Shown: piece by piece, positions 26,816-34,795 of the stretch
How the letters are laid out: each line of letters starts with the position of its first letter
How positions within the stretch are numbered: position 1 is the stretch's first letter
Origin: Natronorubrum tibetense GA33
GTDB taxonomy: Archaea; Halobacteriota; Halobacteria; Halobacteriales; Natrialbaceae
Length of the DNA: 64,000 nucleotides
Assembly: GCF_000383975.1 (NCBI RefSeq)
Contig: NZ_KB913017.1
Span: 1,215,001 to 1,279,000, forward strand
Direction: 5' to 3'
Program-made: the position numbers and the translations under genes
The notes under the pieces: model-generated
Databases searched by the model: none
Told to the model about the DNA's origin: nothing
Seen by the model: the letters and a program-made list of their open reading frames with translations, nothing else

Positions 26816-27694
26816 ATGGTTCCCACCGTACTCACCGCCGGCCACGTCAACTGGGATGTCACGCTCCGCGTCGATCGACTCCCCGAGGCCGACGGTGAGG
26901 CGACGATCCGCTCACAGCGCCAGTCCGGCGGCGGCAGCGCCGCGAACGTCGCCGCCGCACTCGCCGGCCTCGAGGTCGACACGGGCCTGATCGGCAGCGT
27001 CGGCGACGACGACAACGGCCTGCTCGCCAGGCGCGAACTCGAGGACGCGGGCGTCTCGCTCTCGGGGCTGCAGGTCGTCGAGGGAGCCGACACCGCCGTC
27101 AAGTACCTGCTGGTCGACGATACGGGCGAGGTGTCGATCCTCGGCAACGACGGCGTCAACGAGGCCGTCCGGCCGGCCGACCTCGACGCGTCTCGCATCC
27201 GATCGGTCGACCACGTCCACCTCACGAGCCAGCGCCCCGACACGGCCAACGCCATCGCGACCATTGCCTCGGCGGCCGGCGTTACCGTCAGTTTCGATCC
27301 CGGCCGCCGGGTCGGCGACCGGGACTACGGCGAGACGCTCGCGGCGGCCGACGTACTCTTCGTCACCGACCGCGAGGCGACGGCACTCGACGGCGACGCC
27401 GACTACCGATCGGCGGACCAAATCCTCGCGATCACGTCCGGGGATGACGGCGCGGCGGTTCGAACCCGCGACGGAACCTACACCCACCCCGGGTTCGACG
27501 TCGAAGCCACCGACACCGCGGGTGCGGGCGACGCGTTCGCGGCCGGCTTCATCGCGTCGCGACTCGAGGGTGGGAGCTTCGACCGAGCGCTCGAGTATGC
27601 GAACGCCTGCGGCGCGCTCACCGCGAGTCGGGACGGCGCGCGGAGCGCACCGACGGCCGTCGGCGTCGAACGGTTTCTCAATGAACGATCGTGA
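26816..27694 (+). CDS. PfkB-family sugar kinase, candidate ribose-1-phosphate kinase
   Basis: A 292-residue ribokinase-fold enzyme. The N-terminal GGG-SAANVA motif lies at about residues 39-48, and the C-terminal signature DTAGAGDAFAAGF contains the catalytic Asp and anion hole. The sugar specificity is not decided by sequence. Position beside R15P isomerase and a nucleoside phosphorylase makes ATP-dependent ribose-1-phosphate kinase, the haloarchaeal step that makes R15P, an attractive inference; ribokinase or adenosine kinase are alternatives. Confidence 0.88.
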   Translation: MVPTVLTAGHVNWDVTLRVDRLPEADGEATIRSQRQSGGGSAANVAAALAGLEVDTGLIGSVGDDDNGLLARRELEDAGVSLSGLQVVEGADTAVKYLLVDDTGEVSILGNDGVNEAVRPADLDASRIRSVDHVHLTSQRPDTANAIATIASAAGVTVSFDPGRRVGDRDYGETLAAADVLFVTDREATALDGDADYRSADQILAITSGDDGAAVRTRDGTYTHPGFDVEATDTAGAGDAFAAGFIASRLEGGSFDRALEYANACGALTASRDGARSAPTAVGVERFLNERS

Positions 27695-27834
27695 CCGACA
27701 CACATTTGTTGCAGTTCCTTGTAGTCGGCATCTTCGCAATCCGTCGATTCTCACCCGCCGTTGTCTGACGGTAATTATATAGGCGACGCCGTTGGCCACT
27801 CGGATAGATAGTCACGGAGACGTGACGGAGAGAC

Positions 27835-28137
27835 ATGACGGAACGAAGGATCAGCGAGTCCCACGGATGCGAGTTTAAACGCCGCGTCCGGTACGAGCGA
27901 GACGCGAACGAATCGCCGAGTATCGCGACTGCAACGGCGTTGGCGGAGTTCCACGGCGAGGACGTTGCAGCGAGCAGTACTCGACTGTACGACTACATCG
28001 ATCCGGACGCACTCGATGCCCTCTTCGCGGAGACACACAGCGGCACCGCTCGAGCGCCGGGCACCGTCGAGTTCACGGTCGAAAACGTGACCGTGACGGT
28101 CGAGACCGACCAGGTGGCGGTGGAGCCGAGCGACTGA
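27835..28137 (+). CDS. HalOD1 output-domain protein
   Basis: One hundred residues fitting the haloarchaeal output domain 1: SPSIATATALAEFHG, then LYDYIDPDALDALFAE and a two-strand end (TVEFTVENVTVTVE). HalOD1 is found alone or attached to signal-receiver domains and is thought to be a regulatory output module. An unusually AT-rich TAATTATATAGG upstream (27770-27782) is a good promoter candidate. Confidence 0.85.
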   Translation: MTERRISESHGCEFKRRVRYERDANESPSIATATALAEFHGEDVAASSTRLYDYIDPDALDALFAETHSGTARAPGTVEFTVENVTVTVETDQVAVEPSD

Positions 28138-28264
28138 CTGCTGTGCAACGGTTGGTGGACAGTACTCACTGGCGGGTGGGACGGGGGAGATGCAGGTCGC
28201 CGGGGCGACGGACTCGGGGCCCGTCCTCGAACCTTTTTTCTCGCCGCCACGGAAACGGAGAGGT

Positions 28265-28993
28265 ATGGCAACGCAACCGCACCTGCTGGTAGACGACGGC
28301 GATCTGACAGACCGGGTTCTCATTCCGGGCGACCCCGGTCGCGTCGACCGGATCGCAAGCCACTGCGACGAGCACGAAACGATCGCCGAGAACCGCGAGT
28401 ACAAGGTCGTCAACGCAACCTACGAGGGCCAGGAGCTGACCATTTGCTCGACCGGGATCGGCTGTCCCTCCGCGGCCATCGCCGTCGAAGAGCTCGCGAA
28501 CGTCGGCGTCGAGAACTTCATCCGCGTCGGCACGACCGGCGCGCTCCAGTCGGACATCGAGATCGGCGACATGATCGTTGCGACCGGCGCGGCGAAAAAC
28601 GAGGGGACCTCGAAACGCTACGAGGCCGTCGAGTATCCCGCCGTGCCGGACTACGACGTGCTCTCGGCGCTCGTCGATTCGGCTGAGGCGAACGACGAAG
28701 AAGTCCACGTCGGCCCCATCGCCTCCGACGATGCCTACTACGCAGAGTCCGACGAAGCGGTCGAAGACTGGGAGGCTGCCGGCCTTCTCTCCGTCGAGAT
28801 GGAAGCCGCCGCCGTCTTCTCGCTGGCCCGCCGGAAGGGCCTGCGCGCCGGCGCGATCTGTACCGTCGATGGCAACCTCGTCGAGGGCACCCAGAAGGGC
28901 ACCGACACCGAGGACGACGAACTCCCGGACAAAGCGAAGAACAACGTCGGCCGCGCGATCGATATCGCGCTCGAGGCCACGACCCAGCTATAA
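28265..28993 (+). CDS. Nucleoside phosphorylase (uridine/purine, PNP_UDP family)
   Basis: A 242-residue enzyme splitting nucleosides with phosphate to a base and (deoxy)ribose 1-phosphate. Signatures are IPGDPGRVDRI, STGIGCPSAAIAVEEL, RVGTTGAL and the VEMEAAAVFSLA ribose-binding segment. Annotation pipelines would call it uridine phosphorylase; in haloarchaea a relative acts on guanosine. Its product would feed the PfkB kinase and R15P isomerase 1.4-3.4 kb upstream. A T-rich box about 28 bases before ATG 28265 supports that start over the longer open frame. Confidence 0.9.
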   Translation: MATQPHLLVDDGDLTDRVLIPGDPGRVDRIASHCDEHETIAENREYKVVNATYEGQELTICSTGIGCPSAAIAVEELANVGVENFIRVGTTGALQSDIEIGDMIVATGAAKNEGTSKRYEAVEYPAVPDYDVLSALVDSAEANDEEVHVGPIASDDAYYAESDEAVEDWEAAGLLSVEMEAAAVFSLARRKGLRAGAICTVDGNLVEGTQKGTDTEDDELPDKAKNNVGRAIDIALEATTQL

Positions 28994-29088
28994 CGGTCGC
29001 TCGTCTCCGATTCGGACACTCGATTTTCGTCAAAACTCCCGCCCGATAGCGGACGCTCGCTTCCACGGGACTCGAAAACGGGACTGAG

Positions 29089-29146
29089 CCATACGGTCTG
29101 CTGTAAGTCAGTTCCGGTGCAACCGCGACCGTCCTGCGGTTGTACC
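29089..29146. repeat. Palindromic MITE-like repeat, copy B, left part (split by the tnpB element)
   Basis: Reads CATACGGTCTGCTGTAAGTC, then arm CCGGTGCAACCGC (29114-29126) and opposite arm GCGGTTGTACC (29136-29146), and stops abruptly at the edge of the IS element. The missing right end is at 30624-30653. Confidence 0.8.
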
Positions 29147-29290
29147 TTTGACATCCTCCCCGCCCTGAAGAGCGAGGATTCCCGCGTTGGGATATTGTGG
29201 TTTACGACGTGACCTGTTCTTGAGGTACGAACGCACCAGTTTCCTTGTCAAACAGGAATGTCGATGGCTGTGCCAACCAGCCGTTACTCC
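29127..29290 (-). ncRNA. Predicted omega RNA with its guide
   Basis: In tnpB elements the guide RNA overlaps the 3' end of tnpB, runs through the right-end hairpin and takes its guide from the flank. Here the scaffold would end with the GGGCGGGGAGGATGTCAAA segment at 29147-29165, and the 20-base guide would be 29127-29146 (minus strand GGTACAACCGCAGGACGGTC), which lies inside the palindromic repeat. The 5' limit is a guess. Inferred from family knowledge only. Confidence 0.4.
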
Positions 29291-30623
29291 TATCTCCCCC
29301 ATCACAGGCGAGACTCGGAGATACTTTCTGTCGAATGTTCTCAGCACCATTCACATCAGCGTTCGCCACCATATCGCATTCGTCGCACACGTACAACCCA
29401 CGTTCAACACGGTTCGCGTCACGTTTGCGAGCACAACATGAACACGACTTCGATGTATCCCGCTCGGATACCTCCTCAACCGAGATACCTTCCGTTTCGG
29501 CCTTGTATTCAAGGAGGTCGGTGAACCGGTCGAACGTCCACGAGTGCAAGTCGAGGTTGCCGTGCTTCCCCCAGTTCTTCGCCTCACCGTTCTCCTCGTC
29601 TTCGCGGATACCAGAGAGGTCGCCAACCGCGATGATTCCAACACCCTCGTCAACACACCGCTGGACGATGTGTTTTGAGAGTGTGTGGAAGTAGTGAGTA
29701 CGGCGAGCTGATTTCTTCTGGTTCAACCGCGTGGCCTGTTCGGAGTTCGAATCGTCACACCGGGCAATCCGCTTGCTGAAGTAGTAGTCGTCCTGCTTCA
29801 GGCAGCTCAGCGGGTACAGTTCGCTGTGGCCGTCTTCGTAGGCGAGTGCGGCAAAGTTGTTGATGCCGAGGTCAATACCCACCGTCTTCTCACCAGGTGA
29901 TTCGGCCACTTCGATCTCGACTTTGCACACGAAGTGTAGTTCCCACTCATCACCTGTCCAGACTGCCCGTACTTGTTGGACGCTCTCTACGGTGGAGAGG
30001 TCAACGTCGGGACGAGTCTGGTATTCGCAGAGGATGAAGTCCGACCAGTGCTCTTTGAGATTCGAGCCTTTTGAGAGCCGAACACGGTCGTACTGGGTAT
30101 CGAGCTTGAAGCCAGCGGCTTTGAACGTGATTGTGCTTCGTGGATGTTCGTCACCGTATTTGCGGTAGCCGGGCGGATTCGCCCGCGTGTCTCCGTTGCG
30201 CCGTTTGCCGTACCAGCCGTTGAACGCCTCAGCGAGTTCTTGAAGGACTCGCTGACTTGACTGAGAATGTAGGTCATCGTAGCGTTCGTACGACTTGAGG
30301 TACGAGGTGAGTTCGTCGTGTTCTGGGATATAGTCGATTTCATCCCAGACACGACTAATTGTCCACCGTCCGACGTTCCAGAGTTTGCTGGCGGCGAACC
30401 CGAGCGAATCGAGGTCGTCGGACACCCGTGACTGGTTTCTGATGGAAGCAGTGTAGGTGCGGGTGACGACCTCTTTCGCCATACGTAACCTATGTAAACA
30501 AATCTACTTGAAAGTATGGATTACGCAGCGTGGCATATCCTGCCGTGCCATCGAGTAGTGGTTGGTGTAGGGTAGTGTCGGATTCATCCCCGCCCTGAAG
30601 GACGGGGCTTTCTCCTGGATTCT
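29147..30623 (-). mobile_element. IS200/IS605-group element of the IS1341 type (tnpB only)
   Basis: About 1.48 kb carrying one minus-strand tnpB and no tnpA, so it is non-autonomous for transposition. Both ends carry related imperfect hairpins: CCCCGCCCTGAAG..AGCGAGG near 29159-29178 and CCCCGCCCTGAAGGACGGGG near 30589-30608. The termini are fixed by the interrupted palindrome: the left repeat part ends GTACC and the right part begins GTAAATCG, with a one- or two-base ambiguity. No target duplication is seen, as expected for this group. Base composition is visibly lower in GC than the flanks. Confidence 0.85.
29202..30482 (-). CDS. tnpB: TnpB RNA-guided nuclease homologue (IS1341 type)
   Basis: A 426-residue TnpB. 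An N-terminal OrfB/WED-REC-like region (1-190) precedes a RuvC domain with D204 (VGIDLGIN) and D375 (NADVNGAEN), and a zinc finger of C347, C350, C366 and C369. The RuvC-II position where characterised TnpB proteins have Glu (VVEDL type) reads VGDLSGIRE, so Gly287 replaces the Glu; D288 or E294 would have to substitute. The protein is full length with the usual haloarchaeal tail (FLFDKETGAFVPQEQVTS). Start ATG 30482 fits the family. Confidence 0.93.
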   Translation of the reverse strand: MAKEVVTRTYTASIRNQSRVSDDLDSLGFAASKLWNVGRWTISRVWDEIDYIPEHDELTSYLKSYERYDDLHSQSSQRVLQELAEAFNGWYGKRRNGDTRANPPGYRKYGDEHPRSTITFKAAGFKLDTQYDRVRLSKGSNLKEHWSDFILCEYQTRPDVDLSTVESVQQVRAVWTGDEWELHFVCKVEIEVAESPGEKTVGIDLGINNFAALAYEDGHSELYPLSCLKQDDYYFSKRIARCDDSNSEQATRLNQKKSARRTHYFHTLSKHIVQRCVDEGVGIIAVGDLSGIREDEENGEAKNWGKHGNLDLHSWTFDRFTDLLEYKAETEGISVEEVSERDTSKSCSCCARKRDANRVERGLYVCDECDMVANADVNGAENIRQKVSPSLACDGGDRSNGWLAQPSTFLFDKETGAFVPQEQVTS

Positions 30624-30653
30624 CCGTAAATCGTTACAGCAAACCGTATCAGC
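30624..30653. repeat. Palindromic MITE-like repeat, copy B, right part
   Basis: CCGTAAATCGTTACAGCAAA followed by CCGTATCAGC completes the palindrome interrupted at 29146. On the minus strand its outer end CTGATACGG supplies the TGA stop (30649-30651) of the HNH-like gene, so the repeat inserted at or became the 3' end of that gene. Confidence 0.8.
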
Positions 30654-31476
30654 CGTCCGAAAGCTGTGCTGCAAGCGCCGTCGCCCGATCGGTCAGCGCT
30701 TCGGTCGTCGCGGACGCGTCCTGCAACTCGTCGTTGATCGCCGAGAAGAGCCGATCGAGCGCCACCTCCCCACTCTCTCGCTCCCAATCAGCCGTCTCGC
30801 GGCTCTCGAGTCGACAGGTCGAACAGCGCTCGCCCTCGAGCGCGTCGAAACAGCCGTGACAGCGCTCGAGACCGGCGACGACCGTTTCGGATCGCTCGAC
30901 GACGGTTCGAAGCGTCGACTGCAGGTCGGTCGCCGACGCCGAAAACGCCTCGACCGACGACCGAACGTCGGCGTCGAACGCCGATTCGTCGATTGTCGCG
31001 AGGCGCTCGAGCTGTGCGTCGGCGATGTCGATCGCGAGCAGGACGTCCTGACGGAGCCGGCGGTACTCCGCGCCCGTGTCGTCGGCTGCGGGCTCGCCGG
31101 CGGTCTCGGCCTCGGCGAGCGTCGTCGGAAGCGAGGTCGCGAGCGACGCGAACGAAGCGGCGTCCGTGATCGCTCCGCCCTGCGTGCGGGTCGTCTCGCG
31201 GACGTGATCGAAGAGGGTCTCCCGCGACGTCAGTGGCTCGAGGGACGCACTCGAGCGGTCTCCGGAAGGCGAGGACGAAAGCGACGCGAAACAGTCGGTA
31301 CAGACGGTTACGAGCGTGCTCTCGTGGATCGTCCCCTCGATCGGGATGGCACCGACGGGGTGCACTCGGAGATCCGTCGGGTCGGCGGCGTCGCCGACCG
31401 CACCGCAGTGTCGACACGTGTGGTCGTCTCGGTCGAAGACGGCTCGTCGATCGGCCTGCCAGTCGCGGGAAGTCAC
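30649..31476 (-). CDS. HNH-nuclease-fold protein with degenerate active site
   Basis: About 275 residues. The N-terminal 65 residues have the zinc-bound HNH scaffold (DRDDHTCRHCG, C21/C24, and VTVCTDC, C59/C62), but the HH pair reads VHP and the usual Asn before LVTLC is changed, so nuclease activity is doubtful. The middle is helical, and a second zinc knuckle pair (CHGC, CSTC) lies near residue 205. A GTG start at 31476 is chosen (MTSRDWQADRR); TTG at 31503 is the alternative. Its stop codon lies in the repeat next to the tnpB element. Confidence 0.7.
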   Translation of the reverse strand: MTSRDWQADRRAVFDRDDHTCRHCGAVGDAADPTDLRVHPVGAIPIEGTIHESTLVTVCTDCFASLSSSPSGDRSSASLEPLTSRETLFDHVRETTRTQGGAITDAASFASLATSLPTTLAEAETAGEPAADDTGAEYRRLRQDVLLAIDIADAQLERLATIDESAFDADVRSSVEAFSASATDLQSTLRTVVERSETVVAGLERCHGCFDALEGERCSTCRLESRETADWERESGEVALDRLFSAINDELQDASATTEALTDRATALAAQLSDG

Positions 31477-31580
31477 GAGCGAGCGAAGACAGCGCGACGA
31501 CAAAAACGCACCGGCTCCCCGAGAGAGCGGCCGTCCGACGCTACCTCAATCACTAACCCGCTAGCTGTCGAACGTGACGT

Positions 31581-32249
31581 ATGGCCGATTCAACCGACAA
31601 GTTCGACGACGAATTCGAACTCGGGCCCACGTACGACCGAGACGAACTCGCCGCGGTGTTCCGGGAGTTCGCGACCGCACTGGCGGACGACCAGCCGCTG
31701 CAGTTGACCGACGGCGAGCGAACCGCCACCGTCAGGATCCCTCCACGGGTGATCGCGGAGTTCGAGGTCGAACGCGACGCCAACGCCGAACCGCCCGTCG
31801 CGGAACTAGAGGTCGAACTCGAGTGGGACGATGCCGACGGCTCGAGCGTTCGGCTCGAGGAGCACGACGGCGCGGCCGTCGATAGCGCGGACGACAAGGA
31901 CGGCGAAAGCGGCGACGAAGCGAGCGGGAGCGACGATGGGGCGGCCGAAAGCAGCGACGACGTGAGCGAGAACGACGACGAGTCGACCGAAAGCGGTGAT
32001 GAATACGCCGAGTCCGGGTCCGACGGGGACACGGTCGCGGTATGGGCGGGTGAACGGAGCGGGCGAACCGGACGGTTCGAGGTCTACGAGGACCGTGCCG
32101 GCGAGTGGCGCTGGCGGTTGGTTCACTGGAACGGGAACATCGTCGCCGATAGTGGCGAAGGATACTTCTCCCGGTCGAACGCCAAACGCGCCGCACGAAG
32201 CGTCATGGTCACGGCACCAGCCGCGAGTATCGAGGATCTATCGGACTGA
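31581..32249 (+). CDS. amphi-Trp domain fused to DUF1508
   Basis: A 222-residue protein in three parts: an N-terminal amphi-Trp domain (about 8-80, FELGPTYDRDELAAVFREFA ... LEVELEW), a very acidic Ser/Asp/Glu spacer (about 95-150), and a C-terminal DUF1508/UPF0339 unit (RFEVYEDRAGEWRWRLVHWN, SRSNAKRAARSV). Both end domains are conserved in haloarchaea without a known role; DUF1508 is linked in some organisms to stress. It is divergent from the HNH-like gene and nearly touches the convergent DUF547 gene (five bases between stops). Confidence 0.88.
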   Translation: MADSTDKFDDEFELGPTYDRDELAAVFREFATALADDQPLQLTDGERTATVRIPPRVIAEFEVERDANAEPPVAELEVELEWDDADGSSVRLEEHDGAAVDSADDKDGESGDEASGSDDGAAESSDDVSENDDESTESGDEYAESGSDGDTVAVWAGERSGRTGRFEVYEDRAGEWRWRLVHWNGNIVADSGEGYFSRSNAKRAARSVMVTAPAASIEDLSD

Positions 32250-32254
32250 CGTGC

Positions 32255-32989
32255 TCACGGCCGAAGGTCCTCGAGTTCGACGTCGAACTCGAGGTCCGGC
32301 GGTCCGCTGGCATTCTCGTACTCGAGCGACGGGTTCGGACCGGTAGGAATCGCGTTGTACTCCCGGAGGAAGTCGACGATGCCGCGCGCGCCCCCGAAGT
32401 CGCCGCGGTAGCGCCGGAACAGTCGCGGAATGGTGGCGACGTCGCCCTCCGGGTCGTATCCGACGTTCTCCTCTAAGAACCACTCGACGGCGATGTCCAG
32501 CTCCGCGCCGACGTCGGCCGGCGAGTAGACCGCCACCGGCGGACAGTGCTCGGCACCGTGACTGATCGCGAAGTGGATCCGCGGATCGCAATCGGGCAGC
32601 CGGAACTGGCGTTCGAACGACGAGGGGAGCAACCGGGGCAGATAGCCGAGCCCCCAGGGATGTTTCGAGCACCGGAGCATCCCGTGTTTGATGTCGTTGA
32701 GGCTCAACCAGACGCCCCCGATCGGGATCCGATCACGGGAGACGAACTTCCAGCGCTGGAGGGGACTTCCCTCGAGCGACGACAGATCCGCCTCCTGGAG
32801 CAACTGCGCGTAGGCGTTGTAACAGTTGAGCCAGAAGGCGAGTTTCCCCTCACGAGTGGTGAGCACCCGTTTCAGGTGCGCCTGCTCGAGCGTCGCGAGA
32901 TGGTCTTGCAACCAGTCGGTATCGCCCTCGGTTTTGACCGCGTACAGCAGATCCGCCGAGAGGGAGAGGGGATCGAGCTGGGTCGACAT
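32255..32989 (-). CDS. DUF547-family protein
   Basis: A 244-residue protein with the DUF547 hallmark LAFWLNCYNAYAQ (about residues 51-63), the GGVWLSLNDIKHGML segment and HFAISHGAEHCPPV, where Cys and His suggest a transglutaminase-like or papain-like fold. The function is unknown. The start at 32989 (MSTQLDPLSLSADLLYAVK) matches the family. It is divergent from the AI-2E permease gene, with about 115 bases between starts. Confidence 0.88.
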   Translation of the reverse strand: MSTQLDPLSLSADLLYAVKTEGDTDWLQDHLATLEQAHLKRVLTTREGKLAFWLNCYNAYAQLLQEADLSSLEGSPLQRWKFVSRDRIPIGGVWLSLNDIKHGMLRCSKHPWGLGYLPRLLPSSFERQFRLPDCDPRIHFAISHGAEHCPPVAVYSPADVGAELDIAVEWFLEENVGYDPEGDVATIPRLFRRYRGDFGGARGIVDFLREYNAIPTGPNPSLEYENASGPPDLEFDVELEDLRP

Positions 32990-33104
32990 TCAGTGGTGTG
33001 TTAGCGTACCAGACCCTTGAAGACGTGTGGCGAGTGAATCAGACAGTCCCGGCGCTGGATATGTCTGGTCTAGTTTTATCCGGGAGGTCGTGGTCGAAGC
33101 CCGT

Positions 33105-34130
33105 GTGAACCTCAGTAGAGGCTATCTCCTGGCGCTTTTCCTCATCTTCGCCTACTTGTCGTGGCAGCTCGTCACGCCGTTCGTGCAGTACGTCCTCGGC
33201 GCGATCCTCATCGCGTTCGTCCTCTACCCGCTCCAGGGACGCCTCGAGAACTACGTCTCCTCGACGGTCGCCGCACTCGCGCTCGTACTCCTCGCGGTCG
33301 TCGGCTTCATCGTCCCCTTCGTCGTCGTCGCGGTGGCGGTCGCCGACGACGTGGCGAACATTCTCCAGAGTATCGACCCCGAGACGCTTCAACTGGCGGA
33401 GATCGAGGACCGCATCGCGGAAGAGACCGGTTTCGATATCGACATCACGGAACAGCTGGCCGGCTCGGCCGAACAGATCGGGACGGTGCTGTTAGAGCAG
33501 ACGACCGCGTGGTTCAGCGCGCTGACCCACGCCCTGATCGGGCTGGGGCTCATGCTGTTCGTGCTCTACTACCTGCTCAAGGAGGGCGACGCTCTCATCG
33601 GATGGCTCCGAGAGATGACGCCGCTGCCCGAGGACGTGCAGGACGACCTTTACGGCGAACTGAACGAGGTCATGTGGGCGGTGTTGGCCGGCCACGTGTT
33701 GATCGCCATCATCGAGGGCGTCATCGCCGGGCTCGCGCTGTTCGCGACCGGGATCCCGAACGCGGCGTTCTGGACGTTCATCATGGTGATCCTCTCGCTG
33801 GTGCCGCTGATCGGCGCGCCGCTGGTGTGGATCCCCGCGGCGATCTACCTCTTTGCGATCGGCGAACCCGTCCTCGCCGTGGCGCTCGCCGTCTACAGCG
33901 CCATCGTCGTCGGCGTTGCCGACGACTACCTGCGGCCGATCGTCGTCGACCAGTTCGCCGAGATCAGCCCCGCGGTCATCATCCTCGGCGTGCTCGGCGG
34001 AATCTACGCGTTCGGCATCATGGGGCTGTTCTTCGGTCCCGTCATCCTCGGCGCGCTACTCGCGGTGATCGACGTCATCAACGACAACTACGATCGGCTC
34101 GGGGAGGAAGCCAGGACGGCCGAGAACTGA
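33105..34130 (+). CDS. AI-2E-family membrane transporter
   Basis: A 341-residue permease of the TqsA/YdiK family (AI-2 exporters, sodium/proton antiport, metabolite efflux). Helices occur at about 7-35, 45-75, then after a soluble region (FDIDITEQLAG) at 145-165 and five more to the end, including PNAAFWTFIMVILSLVPLIG and GVADDYLRPIVV, both family signatures. A GTG start at 33105 (MNLSRGYLLALF) is chosen because a TTTTAT box lies about 28 bases upstream; the GTG at 33027 would place that box inside the gene. The transported molecule is unknown. Confidence 0.85.
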   Translation: MNLSRGYLLALFLIFAYLSWQLVTPFVQYVLGAILIAFVLYPLQGRLENYVSSTVAALALVLLAVVGFIVPFVVVAVAVADDVANILQSIDPETLQLAEIEDRIAEETGFDIDITEQLAGSAEQIGTVLLEQTTAWFSALTHALIGLGLMLFVLYYLLKEGDALIGWLREMTPLPEDVQDDLYGELNEVMWAVLAGHVLIAIIEGVIAGLALFATGIPNAAFWTFIMVILSLVPLIGAPLVWIPAAIYLFAIGEPVLAVALAVYSAIVVGVADDYLRPIVVDQFAEISPAVIILGVLGGIYAFGIMGLFFGPVILGALLAVIDVINDNYDRLGEEARTAEN

Positions 34131-34506
34131 CTGCGGGGTGGCGACCCCGCCGCGTCTCGACCGTGTGAGGCGAACGGGACGGGGCGTGGAAGAAGCCGGT
34201 AGCAGCTATTTACCTGTCGAGGCTGTCGGTCATCCATCGATGGCAGACGGCGACTCCGTACTCGAGTCCGTTCGGAATCGTTTCGGAACGCCCGAGCGGC
34301 GGATCGACCGCTCGAGGCGCTGATCGAGGACGAATAGCGTTCGTCGCCGCATCGTCTTCGGAACGGTCTCGGCGAACCGATCGACGGAATCAGTGTCCAC
34401 TATCGGTAGGGCCGTCACGTCGTACCCGCCGTGCAGTCGATGACGATCCGTCACGAGGTGGCGCTATGTAACTGCGTCGCATACTGAGACGAGGGTGCCC
34501 CGAAAC
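34131..34506. other. Intergenic stretch, possible small minus-strand ORF
   Basis: Between the AI-2E and DUF1059 genes. A minus-strand frame at 34230-34454 (74 residues, MTDRHRLHGGYDVTALPIVD...) has haloarchaeal-looking codons but no recognisable domain. It may be the tail of a decayed gene. I see no RNA gene or repeat here. Confidence 0.3.
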
Positions 34507-34680
34507 ATGGTAGAAGCACACAAACTCGATTGCGAATCGGTGTCGGACACGTGTCGATTCATCGTTCAATCGGAAGACGAAGACGAAGCGGTCGAATTGG
34601 CCAAGAACCACATGGCGGAGATTCACGGGCAGGAGTTGACGAGCGAGGAGCTTCGAGACAAGCACCTGCAAATCGTCTGA
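34507..34680 (+). CDS. DUF1059 small protein
   Basis: Fifty-seven residues: MVEAHKLDCESVSDTCRFIV, then a helix AVELAKNHMAEIHGQELTSE, the standard DUF1059 pattern with two Cys near the N-terminus. The role is unknown. ATG at 34507 is favoured over 34495 because the family begins at this Met. It is followed by a poly-T run. Confidence 0.85.
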   Translation: MVEAHKLDCESVSDTCRFIVQSEDEDEAVELAKNHMAEIHGQELTSEELRDKHLQIV

Positions 34681-34726
34681 CGAACCCGCGATGCCGGTCT
34701 GCTGCTGATCGTTTCGTCTCTCTCGC

Positions 34727-34732
34727 TTTTTT
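34727..34732 (+). terminator. Poly-T terminator after the DUF1059 gene
   Basis: Six T (CGCTTTTTTAACGG) about 47 bases past the stop, before the convergent 3' end of the dehydrogenase gene. Confidence 0.45.
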
Positions 34733-34795
34733 AACGGATTGTGGATAGTACGGTTCCGGGCGGCGACGAACCACTAATAGGAGTCCCCCACCCCC

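Noticed and set aside
24144..28993. Rubisco-dependent AMP pathway
   Set aside because: R15P isomerase is present but no Rubisco large subunit or AMP phosphorylase is found in the window, so the non-carboxylating variant is the better fit.
29202..30482. Type V CRISPR effector (Cas12)
   Set aside because: Size, zinc finger and flanking hairpins are those of an IS1341-type TnpB; there is no repeat array, Cas1 or Cas2 nearby.
30649..32249. Anti-phage defence module made of HNH-like, amphi-Trp and DUF547 genes
   Set aside because: The genes are in different orientations, the HNH site is degenerate and no sensor, ATPase or toxin domain accompanies them.
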